In this document: piece after piece, positions 34,285 through 48,900 of the stretch
Numbering within the stretch: the first letter of the stretch is position 1
Layout: every line of letters begins with the position of its first letter
Source: Echinometra lucunter
Taxonomy: Eukaryota > Echinodermata > Echinoidea > Camarodonta > Echinometridae
DNA: 64,000 nt
Assembly: GCA_029962745.1 (NCBI GenBank)
Contig: CM057154.1
Span: 13,883,763 to 13,947,762 of the forward strand
Direction: 5' to 3'
The notes under the pieces: generated by a model
Seen by the model: the letters and a program-made list of their open reading frames with translations, nothing else
Databases searched by the model: none
What the model was told of the DNA's origin: nothing
Position numbers and translations under genes: made by a program

Positions 34285-34344
34285 GATCCTATATATTGAG
34301 GAGTTATTACTCTGAATTGTATCATTACACTGCCTCTGAAAACC

Positions 34345-34409
34345 ATGTATAAACTTTTAGTTGCAGCCTCACTCCTTGCAGCAGCCTTTGCTGCCAAATC
34401 TTACAGCGG
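34345..34409 (+). CDS. Carboxypeptidase exon 1 (signal peptide)
   Basis: Encodes residues 1-21 plus two bases of codon 22, [21 protein letters not shown]. The donor is gtaagt right after 'agcgg'. The hydrophobic core [13 protein letters not shown] followed by small residues is a classic secretory signal. Confidence 0.92.
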
Positions 34410-35416
34410 GTAAGTTCGAAAATATGACTCACATTTTTACAATTTAAAATTCCTTTCATCAGCTTTCCCATAAAACATTTCACATCTTAATGGTGGGTTC
34501 AGTATTTTAATGGTTTCTTTTGTCATATCAATTGGTGAAGTAACCAATATGCACGATTATAACTGAATTAACTGAATTATTACTTATCTTTGTTAGATAT
34601 CAGGTTCTTCGCATCACTCCAAACAGTGAGGATGACTTAACTGTACTCTCTGTTGTTGAGAAGACCATCGGTGAGATGGTGAGATGTCTTTTATTGATAA
34701 TCAGTGATGATGTAGTGATCATGGCAAATACGATTCACGGTCGGTGGTGGCGCTACTGCTTATGATGATGATGATTATGATGATGATGCAGAAGGCATGG
34801 CTGATGACGATAATGATGGCGATGAAGACTATGATTTTGATGACAGTAATGATGAAGGTGATGATGATGCAGACATGGATGAAAATAATGATGACCACGT
34901 GGACGGTGATGACTGTGATATTTCTTTTACATTAAGTGCTTCATAGCGAACAAGTTAGTGAAAATGTGAGGAATTAGGAGACATTTGTCCCATTAAAAAT
35001 TACGGTATGTGAAGTGGATAGTTTTCCAGGTAACTTTTCCTCAAGGGTAGTTGTTGCCTAGTTGTTCAGTGATAGTTTTCCTCGCGGTAATATCTCACTT
35101 GGTACCATTAGTTGTGCTAGATTGATAACACACAATGATAATCTTAATTTTTTTCTTAGGTCGACTTCTGGAAGCTTCCCCGTTCAGTAGGAATCCCTGT
35201 AGATATTATGGTATCCCCCGAATATGGCGAGCTTGTCACTAGTTTTGTCGAGACTCGCGGTTTGCAAGTCGAGACCATGATTAAGGATGTTGAAAAGCTC
35301 TCCAACGAACAGAAGTTGAGGAAGTCTCCCTCTACTAAAGCTGGTTTTGACTTCACTACCTACCATTCATTGTCTGAGGTATGTTGGTTTTATCGTGACG
35401 CAGTCAATATATGTAC

Positions 35417-35475
<59 letters not shown>

Positions 35476-36948
35476 TAATGTAGACAGTAATAACTTCAAA
35501 AAGAGTCGAAGGTACGCCATGTGTAAATCCAAAATTAGCTTTTATTGTTCAGAATTTTCGGCCCGTCTCGGGCCTTCCTCAGTGTATACAGTTACACGTA
35601 CACAAGAAATTATTTTCAAACAATATCTCCAGATTTATGTTTATTAGGCCTACTTTAATTGAATCTTTAGGGACCGCGAAGCGTGTTTTTTAAATTTTGG
35701 GGAAATGACGCTTCTTGCTAGATTATGAACCACCCTGTTTTAAATTTTGCGAGCGAGCAAAGCGAGTGAGACGAAAATAACCACTTGTTACAAAAGAACT
35801 GTTATTTTGTCATCAAAATACGCTATATGTAAATTCGCTGCCAAATATGACTCTATTTTGCCATCTCGCTGTTCAACTTGTTTGCTGTCCTGAGCCACCC
35901 TGTTTCTAAATATCATGAGCGAGCGACGAAAAACACATATCCTTTTGACGGTATAGAGATGTTATTTCGTCATCAAAATACGGTGTAGGCCTATACGATA
36001 TCACAAAATATAGGTTTATTCGGTCAACTCATTCACCGAACCTATTTTTCGAAACCACTCTGTATTCAAATGTTATAAGAGAGAGCGAGGAAAAATATAT
36101 ACACCCTTCTTCTAAATACTAGTGTTTTTTCGTCAACAAAATACACTATGGGCCTATAATATATCTAAATAACATATTCAATCACATATCCGCCGAATTT
36201 GACTTTAATTGTTTGGGCACTGTGCCTCGCTTGCCATCCAAAAACGTTTTGTTCCTACGAGAAAGCAAAGCGACCGACCGACAAAAAAACTTTATTTCAT
36301 TTGGAACGTATATTCGTCACCCAAATACACTAGCTGATATGCATGATGTAGGCCTACATCTTCCTGGCCATACCAGCAGTCCCTTCGAGGAGAATTCCAA
36401 ACAGGCCAATCAAAGTGGTTCGCTGTAGCTCACATGATAAAGTCACTGTCATTCCTAAACAAGAACAATTCCTACTTTAAAAAATAATAAATAAATCTTT
36501 TAGAGCACACAGCATAAGATGGTTCAAGTGAATTCCAACAAAGGGAGAAGGCGACATTTCATGACAAAAACATGACGAGAAAACAGCACTAAGTGTTACT
36601 GCACTGTTCTCTGGCCGTTTAAGGAACATGTGCAGCCAGCTCATAAATCAAAGTGCTCTAGTATTAAAACCAGGATACACCTACATTTACCCTAGCCATG
36701 TACGTCACTTTCACCACATGCATGATGAATGAATGGGTCTTTTTTCAAACTTTTTAGCCCTCCATAGGCTGTTTTATTGGGTCGAACAAAACAACATTTT
36801 ACAAGTCAGTGAAAATGACAAGTATCTTGAACTCAACTAAACAAATGAATGAATGAATGAATGAGTGAATGAGTGAATGAATGAATGAATGAGTGAATGA
36901 GTGAATGAATGAATGAATGGATATTGCCCTCTAAAAAAGGATACAAAG

Positions 36949-37002
<54 letters not shown>

Positions 37003-39961
37003 CAAACTAACTCATAAGGGTCATTAAGTGCTTGCTTGTGCATTTGAAGCTCTGAATACCGTTGACTTTCCAAACAACTGCATCTGAGAGGATGTTCCAA
37101 ATTCGCACTGCAGAGTGAAGAAAACTTCTGTCAACTGCAGATGTTCTTGCTTTGGGCATTGCTAGCAGGGGCATAACAGGTACCTGTTATAAGGGGGGGG
37201 GGCAGAGCCCAAAATTTCCCGGTAACTAGTCTATGTCTAGAATCTGTGGCGTAGCTAGGACTGCATTTTAGGAGGACGGTAGTGCTCTACCGGCGTAAAT
37301 CCAATTTGAGGAGTGGGGGATGAAAAACTTTTTAAACAATATTTTTCCCTGTCACACACATTTTCATATCTATTTTGCGAGTGAGCAAAGCGAGCGAGCG
37401 GAAAATAACCACTTTTCTCGATTTTAATCGCATTTTCGGATGGAAATCCTAAGATTTTGACGAGCGAGCGAAGCGAGCGAGCCAAAAATAACCACTTTTT
37501 TGTTTTCAATAGCATTTTCAAACAGAAATTCTAAAATGTAATGGTTGTTTATGATAGATATTCAGAATTTTTACTTACTGATTGAAATATATTTTCTTCC
37601 TTAAAAAGTGTGTCTGCATGGGAGGAAAATTTGTACACACCACCCCCCCCCTCTCCCCCAAGTGGGGGTGATAGATCCCCCTACCCCATGGAATTTACGC
37701 CAATGTAGTGCTCCCTAGAGGGGAGGGTGCAGGGAGGGAAGCTCCGACGTTTCTTTTGAATTATTAGTTGTCGGTAATAAAGTCTATCTTCTGCGGCGTA
37801 ACTAGGATTTCATTTTAGGAGGACGGTAGTGCTCCCTAGGGGGGAGGGTGCAGGGAGGGGGGAGTTTCCCCTCCCGCGCAAAGCGCGGAAGCTCCGGCGT
37901 TTTTGCGCTGTCAGTTCCTGCTCTTCTTACGCTCTCTGCCTGTTATGGGGTGGGGGGGGGGGGCATATGCATAGCCAAAAAATTCCCGGTAATTAAGTCT
38001 AGAATCAGTGGTGTAATTCTCTGCCTGTTTTTTTTTGGGGGGGGAGGGGGCAGAGCAGAAAATTTCCCGGTAACTAAGTCTAGAAATAGAATATGTGGAG
38101 GTGAGCCCGCACCGCGAGTTGCTTGTTGTGAAGCCCTTAGCGGGTGGGTCCCAGGGTTCTGGCATAGGGCCCCTGATGGGGGTCTACAGGGGAAACCCAC
38201 TGCGGGGGAGCCCCCGGAAACTCCGGGGGTTTTGGTACTAAATTTTCCCTCATTTGTTTTGTTTCACTTTGCTTTCTTCTTTTTTTTTTCTTTCCCTCTT
38301 TTCCCTCTCTCTCTTCTTCTTTCTCCCCTTTCTCTTTTTTTCTTTCCCTTTCTCCTTCTTCCTTTCCCTTTCTCCTTCTTTCTTTCCATTTCTCCTTCTT
38401 TCTTTCCCTTTCTTCTTCTTCCTTTCCCTTTCTCCCATCCTTTTTCTTCCTTTCCCTTCCTTTCATTTTTTCCCGGTGGTTTGGTGGATTTTCCCGCTGA
38501 AATCCTTCAGGGGGGCACTCTGCCCCCCTGCCCCCCGTTTGTTACGCCACTGATTGCTAGGGCATGAAGAGGCATGCATCTACCGGCTCGAGTATCTCTG
38601 CCAGATGTTTATATCTTTGGAAGCATCACATGGAGATCAGAGGAACAATAGCTGGTGTGCATCTTGTAAAGCACTGTGGCTGCAGCTACCTCCCGTCTGT
38701 GTTGAAGACTGGTGACTGCGAACTCTTTGCTGGCAGTTGCTTCCTCCACTTCAATGATTCTGAGTGCCTTCCTCTGAATAGGAATAGAATCAAGTTGGCC
38801 AAGAAGAAAAGAAGAAGCACTCATCCATGATGAACAGACACATTTCATGATGCTACGGATCTGAGCCTTGTAGACAGCTGATCTTCCTACAACATCCAGT
38901 TTACTGACAACTTTACTCAAAGATCCCAGTCTCCTCCAAGCTTGTTTGATATATCCAAGATATGACTGGTCCACAGGAGTTTCCTGTCGATTGTGATACC
39001 AAGGATGTCAAGTTCCTTCACCACCAGCAATTTGGACTGTCCAAGAGGTAGATCGTGAACAGTTGGCTGTTTTTTTTTAAAAATAGATAGTACCATGACT
39101 TTGCACTTTGTTGGTGCAAAGGTGACATTCCTTTTATCTGCCCATAATCTCATCTGTTCAAGATCTCTGTTTTAACTGGCAATGACACTAGCACTCTCAC
39201 TTGCAGACCTTATCCGTGCAAATAGTGTAAAGACATCAGCATACTTATACAGCTGATTTATTGTAAGTGTCCACTAGATCATAAATAAATACATAGAAGA
39301 GGAGAGGGCCGAGTATGGAGCCTTGAGGCACTAATGCATTGATGGGTGGCGTGTCAGATTCGACACACAGGTGATCGAATATTGGATTGCAGTGTATTTT
39401 AATGACCGAAATAAAACTTCTGCTCGCTGCGGTCGCTCGTTTTATAATTGTTGGTTTTGGAAAGCAAACGAAATGGACAAGTGAGGTGACCGAATGAATA
39501 ATTTAGAAGTGTCATGGGCTCACAGTGTACTTTCCTGAAGGAATACTTCTAGCATCTAAAAGAGTGTGTGTTTCCTCGCTCGCTTCGCTCGCTCATAATA
39601 TTTAGAAACATGGTTTCGGACAGCAAACAATGGACCAGCGACGAGCCAAATTGAGATGTATATTTGGGATATCATAATAGGCATATAGTTGGCCTATAGT
39701 GTATTTTGATAACAAAATAATACGTCCCTGACTCGTAACAAGAATTTCTTGTTTTTGACTGTCTCGCTTCGCTCGCTAACAAACTTAAAAGACAGGTTGT
39801 TTCATAATCTAGCAAGATGCGCCATTTTCCCCAAATCTAAAAACGCCTCACGTCCCTAGAGACCTCTTGTTTCAAGATTACCGTTTGTGTTAACAAAGTA
39901 GAAATATACATTGTACATTATACAAACACACCTCTCACACACACCCATGCACCCACACCCT

Positions 39962-39997
<36 letters not shown>

Positions 39998-42900
39998 AAC
40001 ACACATTTCCACTCGGTGCCCCCCCCCCCCAGCATTGACCCACGGTACGCCACTGGGTTCTAGTGTACTGTTTTTTTAGTTTTTTATATTTTAGTCACGT
40101 ACATTTTACTGGCACCTTCAGTTCTCATAGTGGTGATAGGAATGGGCTATTGGTCACAGGCAATTATCTCCTGCAGATTCATCAAAATTATTTTTAGGAC
40201 AACCCGCCGCTCGATTCCTTGCAGTTATATTGCTAACATTCTATGAATAGAAGAATAGAATAACATCAGATAGAGACAAAAGATGCAAACCAATTTTCTT
40301 TATCACCGGCATTGGTCAAGACACTTAAACTGCGAGGGAGCAATCGCTTCCCTGTTTTTATCCTTTTCTCTTTTTTTCCCCTTCTTTTCTTTCTTCTTCT
40401 TTCTCCTTCTTTATTTACTTTTATTTTCTTTTACTAATTATTTCTCTATCCTTTCTTTTTTTCTTTTCTTCTTTCCCCGCCTTTCTGTTCCTATTCCCCC
40501 TATCCCTTCTTTTTCCTTTTTTCTTTTCCTTTCCTTCTTTTACTGATGGAAAATTTTGTGTGAGTGTGGGGCGGGGGGGGGGGGGCTGTGTCGACCCCCC
40601 CCCCCCCCCCCTCCGTTAGCGACGTGTGATTTGAATCACGATCTCTACAAATATTGCTCATAGATAACCCTTGTTATGTTTACACTTACTTTCAGATCAA
40701 TGCCTGGATGGACAGTTTCGCTGCTTCTTATTCAAGTCTTGTTTCACTTGAGAATATAGCTATATCATACGAGGGACGTACCATCAGCGCCTTGAAGGTT
40801 GGTTCAGCAAATTGGTCTTTTACTTATGTAGTATCCATGTATAGATGTGTAATATTCAGCAGAACCAGTCGGCACGTTAGCAAGTCACTGATTTCTTGCG
40901 CCTGTTCTTAGAGTTCTCTGAATATAATGAGCATGAACACTGTTTAGGACTTACATTCTTTGTAAGAATTTTTTATTGATACAAAGTACAAGCACAAAAA
41001 GGCAACTTGCAATGGCAAAGCTTGCAAAGTAAGAGAAGGCTTGAAAATATGTGTGTATTACCATTTCCGATGGACTGTTGATCTTATGAACCCTCTTGGA
41101 AGATGCCAGGAAATCGGTATTGTAGATATCTGAAACCTGCTTACCCTCAAAACCTAAATTGTCGCTTTTGCTCTTATAAAATTTCAAAGCTTATTTTTAG
41201 GTCCACAGGACTTAAATAGCACTGCTTTGTCCTTGATTTTAAAGTCTCTTGAACTTGGAAACAAATTATTCGTATTTCAAGTTAAGCCTTAGAAACTAAA
41301 AGAGAGTTGACTGTCACTCTCATGGACCCTTTGAAGAGAGGCAAGAAGGCACACAAGTCTGATATGTGGATTATCACTCTCAGGGCAGTTTGGTTCCCTG
41401 AAACTTATATTCATTTTCCCCCTTTAACCAAACAGGGCTCAAGCAATTCCTTTTTTGCTAGAAATATGAAAAAAGGTCATCATTAAATAATTTTTTTTCC
41501 AATTTGTTTCTCCCCGCACAGTTAATGATTTCATTATTTCACACTTCAGTGATTCCAGAAAATTACCTGAAACAATAGCTCCGTCAGAGATTGTAGATGA
41601 AAAGTCAGCTTTTTGGTTTCTAGAAAAAAAGAAATCACGCTAGCTTAATACCAGTTTGTGGGGAGGTAATGTATATGCAGTGCGTATCATCATTCCTCTT
41701 CTTTATCTTTCTATATTATGGTGTGTAACAGGTTGGCGCTTCCAGCCTCTCAGCTAAGCCTGTAATCTGGCTTGAAGGAGGTATCCATGCTCGTGAATGG
41801 GTGTCACCTGCTGCTATGATGTACATGACAAACATGGTAAAATATTTCGATCAAAATATTTGCGAACATGGTGAGATATATCCAGGCCACGGAAGGGTCC
41901 CAGTTTTGTACTGTTTGTTTGTTTTCTCGTGTTTTTAGGGGGAACAATCTTGAGGTACACCTAGCCTTTATGGAGGTCCATCCCAGTTGTTATTACCAGC
42001 ATACATTCCTTCGTTAACTCTCCCCCTCCCCAGCAAGCATATTTCTCCCTCAGTTTATCTGTTATACTTCTTGATATTTAAAAAATGCAAGGTTTATAAT
42101 TTTTCTTTAGAAACAAACTTTGCATTATTTGATCAACGGTATTAAAAAAAATCTTTTCCATCGTCTCTCTCATCCGTCATGTTAGTACTGAACTGAAAAA
42201 GGATTATTTGTTCATCGCTTGTAGCATGGTAGGGTGGGGTGAGAGGTTAGAGACCGAGCATTGTAATGAGAGGGTTATGACTGGGATATCCAAAGGCATA
42301 CGGGCACATATTTGTGAGGTGGCTGACGCGCCTGTGTAATCAAGGGCTCTGTTTTGCCCGAGAAACGGCTCTCCAGTTTTACTTTTTTTGTGCGCGAGAG
42401 CGCATTTTTTTCTTTTTTGGTGTACATAAATTTCATATTCGAACACTGCCCAAGTATGACAAAATCATGGCACCCCTATGCCATAATTTGAGGGTACTTG
42501 TGACTTGGGGGGGGGGGGGGGGAGAAAGGACTTTTAATATTTTTAAATCTTTGCCTTCTGAAATAATTATAAACGTGTGGGCAAGATCTCAGCCTTCATG
42601 TTGACTTCATGTTGGCGGCATAAATTCATTTGTCCCAACATACTGAGGAAGGGAAGCACCGCCCTCCCCAGATCGTGGTGCCTTTGGTAGACAGGTGATG
42701 TTTAATATCAAGAAACACCGCCTCTATTAAAACGCGACTCAGTTTCAATGCACTAGAAATTTCATCTACATTATGAAGGGGCGGCGCTACAAGGGGGTTA
42801 GGGACGGTCGGCCCCCCCCCCCCATGATTTTTCAAGTGACCAAAAGAAGAGGATAAAAAGGAGAAAAAGAGGAGAAAGAAGAAAGAACAGTATGGGAAAA

Positions 42901-45900
42901 GAGAGGGTTAAGTCATGTAACCATAAAATATATTTTTAAATTTTTTATTTAAAACGTAAAACGTACTAAACTCACCTATGGGTCATCTTGCCCCCCCCCC
43001 CCCCATCAAAATACCCTGGCACCGCCCCCGACATTATGATAATGAAAATTATTATATGCATTAACCTTCCGCGGGGGCGGATATATACTTTGCAGACAGA
43101 AGCACCTGTCCCGTTACACAGCGCTTTTTAAAGTCTAAGAAGCGTTTCAATTAATCTGCGAAGGAGCGTAGCTATATGTTAAGGCCATGTAAAGGTTTTC
43201 CCGGTCAATTTCATGATTTTGTCATTCAAGTTCATATTACGAGCATTCAATTTCCCGCATTTCACGCTCGCAGCTCTGAAGCAGCTTTCAAATTCAAATT
43301 GGTTCATTCAGATTCACTATCCGAGCAATCAATTGTTCATTTGGGTCATTCAAATTCAAAGTAGGAGCATGCTTTTTGATAAATGGGCAATCAAATTCAT
43401 TTCAAGCCGGCGACCGAATCTCCTTGGTCATATTCGTGAAAAGGCAACCAAGTTCCAAAAAAGTGCATTCAGTTTAAAAGATTCATTGCATTTAGTTAGC
43501 TTGGGGTAATTGTGGGTGTTTTTAACTTAGTTTGGAATAAATTGAGCTTCTTTGGCAAGACAATTGCCATAATGTTATCATGCTTAAGTCCACTGTTTTA
43601 GGTTTATGCCATAAATGCTTCCATTGAAACTGGTACGGCTTCTCACACAAACAGGCTTCATGAGTCAAAAGCGAGTGAATTTCGCACTCAGTTAGCTTCC
43701 AATTTTAAAACTTTCTCTAATTCTTGTGGCATTTGAGCACCGCACAGCTGCGACCTGAACTTCCCGGATAATTTCTCATTGCAAATATTAAAATAAATCT
43801 GCATATACTGGTCAAAATAGACAAAAAATCGAACGAATGTACATAACGCGCTATTGACTTGTGTACCATAAAAGTTGGAGCGCCCACCGCAGTATGTCGA
43901 ACTGTGTCGAACAGTCTGCTGCCCTCTTGCGTTGTGAAATTGGTCTATAAGAAGGCATCAAAATGTTCAGTTTTACCTACAATTTCTGAAGATGATCTAA
44001 TCAAAGGTCGAAAATGTGAAACTCAACACTATCATAACTATGACTCTCATTGAAGTTTTCTTCCAATCTTTGTATATTTACAATGATATCATGTCCTTTT
44101 ATGCTAATGTATACTTCAATACTTTAACAGCATAACGACATAATTTTTAACTTACACTCCTTATGACACCACCCATAAAAAGACAAATTCACAGCACTAA
44201 CCCCACAATGCGTCAATTAAAAAAACAAATGACAAACAACATGATCTCAAAATCTCTCATGTGGAAGCCTAAATATAGGTTTTCCCGATCAATTTCATGA
44301 TTTTGTCATTCAAGTTCATATTCCGAGCATTCAATTTCCCGCATTTCACGCTCGCAGCTCTGAAGCAGCTTTCAAATTCATTCAGGGTCATTCAGATTCA
44401 CTATCCGAGCAATCAATTGTTCATTTGGGTCATTCAAATTCAAAGTAGGAGCATGCTTTTTGATAAATGGGCAATCAAATTCATTTTAAGCCGGCGGCCG
44501 AATCTCCTTGGTCATTCATATTCGTGAAAAGGTAACCAAGTTCCAAATAAATGCATTCAATTTAAAAGATTCATTGCATTTAGTTAGATTTGGGTCATTG
44601 TTGGTGTTTTTCACTTAGTTTGGAATAAATTGGGCTTCTTTGGCAAGACATTTGCCATAATGTTATCATGCTTAAGTCCACTGTTTTAGGTTTATGCCAT
44701 AAATGCTTCCATTGAAACTGGTAACATGGAAATTATAAACATTTCATATTGCTGTTTATTTAGGCTTCCACATGAGAGATTTTGATATCATGTTGTTTGT
44801 CATTTGGTTTTGTAATTGACGCATTGTGTGGTTAGTGTTGTGATTTTGTCTTTTTATGGGTGGCGTCATCAAGGAGTGTAAGTTAGAAGTTATGTCGTTA
44901 TGCTGTTAAAGTGTTGAAGTATACATGAGCATAATAAGGATATGATTTAATTGTAAATATACAAAGATTGGAAGAAAACTTCAATGAGAGTCATGGTTAT
45001 GATAGTGTTGAGTTTCACATTTTCGACCCTTGATTAGATCATCTTCAGAAATTGTAGGTAAAACTGAACATTTTGATGCCTTCTTATATCAGTGTATACA
45101 AAAACAGTTCCTGAAGATGATCTAAATACAAGTCGAAAATTTGAAACTCAACACTATAACTCTCATCGGAGTTTTCTTCCTATCTTTGTATATTCATATT
45201 ATCCATAATAATTATGGATATCATTGTAAGTGGATACAAATTCAGAACAATATAGAACCCTTAAAAAAAAGAATAAGCATAATAGAGGCCTACGAAAATG
45301 GGATTTTTTTTTCTTGTGTGTGTGTGTTAGGGGTGAGGGATGTGCAGGTATATTGCGTACATGCTAAAAAGGGATTGGTCAAGATAACCAACGTGTTGGT
45401 GAATTTGTGTCTGAACAAAAAAATTATATAGTTAAAATCAGCCAAAATTTGGGTACATTAATTTTCAACAAATAATTGGGTAATTATGACCATCATCATG
45501 TTGGTCAATCTTCACCAAAATTTTGGTCAGGACAATATGCACCAACATAATAGTTATTTTGACTAATCCTTTTTCAGAGTGTGCTCGTTTATCAGAAACA
45601 ACCAACGCTGGTCCCGCTCTCCCCCTCATAACCCCCTTTTTATCTTCTCCACTAAATTGAGTGCACGAAGTAGGAAATTGATTGCCTGAAAATGAAATTG
45701 AACGCCCCAAACAGCGTCATCGTGACTACGAGTTGAATTTGAATGCGCAAGTAGGAAATACAATGCTCGCATTTGGAAAATTGAACGCTCATGCGTGATT
45801 TTGATTAACGGAAAGAGAATAAGAGCGCCCATAAATGAAATTGATCGATCGGATTCGGAATTTGAAAGCCCGAATGTCTTCGCGGGGCGTGCGTTGCGTG

Positions 45901-48900
45901 AAATTGAATGCACGTTCATAAATTGGAATGGAAAAAAGTATGAAATTGACCGGGAAAACCTATATTTTGTGGCAAAGGAGGGCTTATTATATATAGTTTT
46001 ACAGTCGTTTTATTTTCCTGTGAAGGAGCCCCAGTGAGGATGATGAGGGGGAAAATAGACTATTGTAACTTTACAAGCAAGAAAATTTTAGCCTATTATA
46101 CAGTAGACCAGCTACTGGTCGTTTTAAACTGTCCCTAATTCCAGAACATGCTTGCGCGCGCGCTGATATGGTATCCCCACGAATTCACCTTCCCCGAAAA
46201 AACCGACAACCGACAACCGACAACCGACAACCCCGATTCCTCCTGGAATCCAGTCCGATTACATCCTGCTTGCATTTTTTTTTTTTTTTTTTTTTTTTTG
46301 TAATTTATCATCCCGAATGTTAGAATTTATGCGGGCACATAGTCCGTTGTCAACCAGTTCAAAAAATAGGTTAAAATTTAATGCAACTCTGTGATTTTTG
46401 GAAACATACCTTATTGGGAAGGTAATTTTGGCAGGGTGACCCAACTTCGCGCAGGTCCAAAGTTCGCACACACGGTCATATCTCAAAAACTAGAAAAGAT
46501 TGTGAAAATCTGATGGCACCAACGGAAAGAGCAACCTAAATTTATCCTATGACTAACTTTTCTTTGAAATTTGGAAAGGAAATGTGATTTTATTAAAGAA
46601 AAATCGGCAAATTTTGCAGCGTTTTGCGTCCGTTCCGAAAAAAAAAATCTGAACCTGCCGACAAGGGTCTAGAATTCCTCTTTTCGAGAGACGATGTCAT
46701 CAAAATTGTAAGTAAAATGTCATATCAAATTATTTTATGGCATTTTGTCTTGCTAATAATGCAATTATCTTACCTTTAATGGATCTCTATTTTGTATTAA
46801 TCATTTGTAAACTGGCGTGCGCGAAGTTAGGTCTCGTTATTTCTGTAAAACTTTTCCAGGTCCAGTGCCTTGCGATACGACATCGAATTTTGCGATCGCC
46901 ATATCTCGGGAATTCTTTGTAAATTAGTCTTATTCTTGCGCCCATTTGTAGTCTAAAACCTTGCTTTGTATTTGGTGTCAATTAAATGAAATAATTTTTG
47001 GTAAAATTTGAGAAATTATGAATTGAAAATTGCCTTCTTCAGAAAATTAAAATGTGCGCGAACTATGGTCCCCCCGTCATACTAAGGACGTTGTTTCCAA
47101 TTTTTAAAAGTGGGCATAAAGTCACCTTTTCAAGCATTTTGAAAGGGGAGGGAGGGGAATTTTAAAACTTGAATCTACTCTGCCCCCTCCCCATCCTATC
47201 TCCACACATTAGGTACCTATGGAGAAGAGATTGCAAAACGTTTTTTTTTTTAGTTGGGGGGGGGGGTGACATGCAAACAAAGAGAGTTCAGGGGGCTTTA
47301 GGGCCCCTAACGGGGGTTCAGGCGCCTCCGCCCCAACCCCAAAGTTCTTGGTGCCGTTGCATTATAGTAACTTTGCCATCAGTGGTAACTTCCATGGAAT
47401 ACTGGATTTTGATTGGCTGTTGAGTAACTTGAATCTACTCTGCCCCCTCCCCATCCTATCTCCACACATTAGGTACCTATGGAGAAGAGATTGCAAAACG
47501 TTTTTTTTTTAGTTGGGGGGGGGTGACATGCAAACAAACAGAGTTCAGGGGGCTTTAGGACCCATAACGGGGGTTCAGGCGCCTCCGCCCCCAACCCCGA
47601 AGTTCTTGGTGCCGTTGCATTATAGTAACTTTGCCATCAGTGGTAACTTCCATGGAATACTGGGGCCCGTTGCATAAAACTTTTGCCAGAGTTTTTTATG
47701 GCAGAATTTGAGGAAACTACGGCAAAAAAAATATTGCCATAGTTTTCCAGTACATAAAAATTTGCCAGACTTTTTTTTGCCAGAAAAAAAGTCTGGCAAA
47801 AGTTTTATGCAACAGGCCCCAGGATTTTGATTGGCTGTTGAGTAATGTTACCATTTTAGTTACCATTGATGGCAAAGTTACTATAATAGCAAGTCTTTAT
47901 GCAACGGCACCCTTAAGTTTTTACGGTTGGAAGACTACGAAATGAGCAATTTTCAATGTTAGATACTAACTTTTTTGTAATTTTTATATGTTTGGGGCCG
48001 AATTTGTTTTAGGTGCAGCCCTTCCCGCCCCCCCCCCCCCCCCCCCGTAGATTTAATTTTCATCCCTTCAAGCTCTCTGATCTTACTGTACATGTGCATG
48101 CAAAAAAAGAACTAGAATTCAAACGAATAACCATATCTTTATTAATTATATATTTTTCCTGCGTTTTTTTCTTCTCGAAAATCATATGTAATATCATATT
48201 TATAAACTTATATACGAATTTCCATCAGTAATGCACCATAAATATTTTTTTTTTCATATTTCTGTTACATAATTACTCCCGCCCCCACCATAAAAGGTGA
48301 CTGAAATCAACGTCTGTCCATTTTAAAATTTGGGAACAACTCTCACTGCTTTATTTTCGCTTCTTCTATCTTTATCTTTTGTCCTTGTTTATTCTTTTTC
48401 ATTTTTTCCTTCAATTCCTTCTCTTTCCCTTTCTTTTCCCCTTTCTCTTTTCATTCTCCTCTCTCTTTTTCCTTTTTACCCTTCATTTTCTTCATCTCTT
48501 CCTCTTTCTTTTTCATATAATTTTTCTTTTTCATTTTGCCTCTTTCTTCTTCATGTTCTTACTCTCATTCCTTCTTTTTTCTTGCTTTGTTCTTTTCCCC
48601 TCTTTTTGATTTCCTGTTCTACCTTTACTACATTATATTTTGTAAGATTTGGAAAGCCTCCCATTTGTTTTGGTCTACTGGGTACCAAGCAAACACATAG
48701 CGTTTTCAGAACGTTTCCTCAAAGTTTGGACTCAGCATTTACCACAAAGCACAGTTTTTTTTTTAAACGTTTTTAAAACGTCAATGGACGTTACAAAATG
48801 AAACGTCCTTTACAAAACGTTTGTAAAACGTTATCGGACGTTACAAAATTAAACGTCCGGTACCTCACATGTACAGAACGTTTTATCCTGACCTTTTTTT

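Noticed and set aside
37848..38567. A 239-codon + strand frame
   Set aside because: It crosses hAT-like repeat, G-runs and a CTTTCC minisatellite; composition is low complexity and no family is recognised.
43213..44527. Similar frames [18 protein letters not shown] at 43213 and 44297
   Set aside because: They are parts of the directly repeated A segments of a composite element; the inverted third copy does not preserve the frame.
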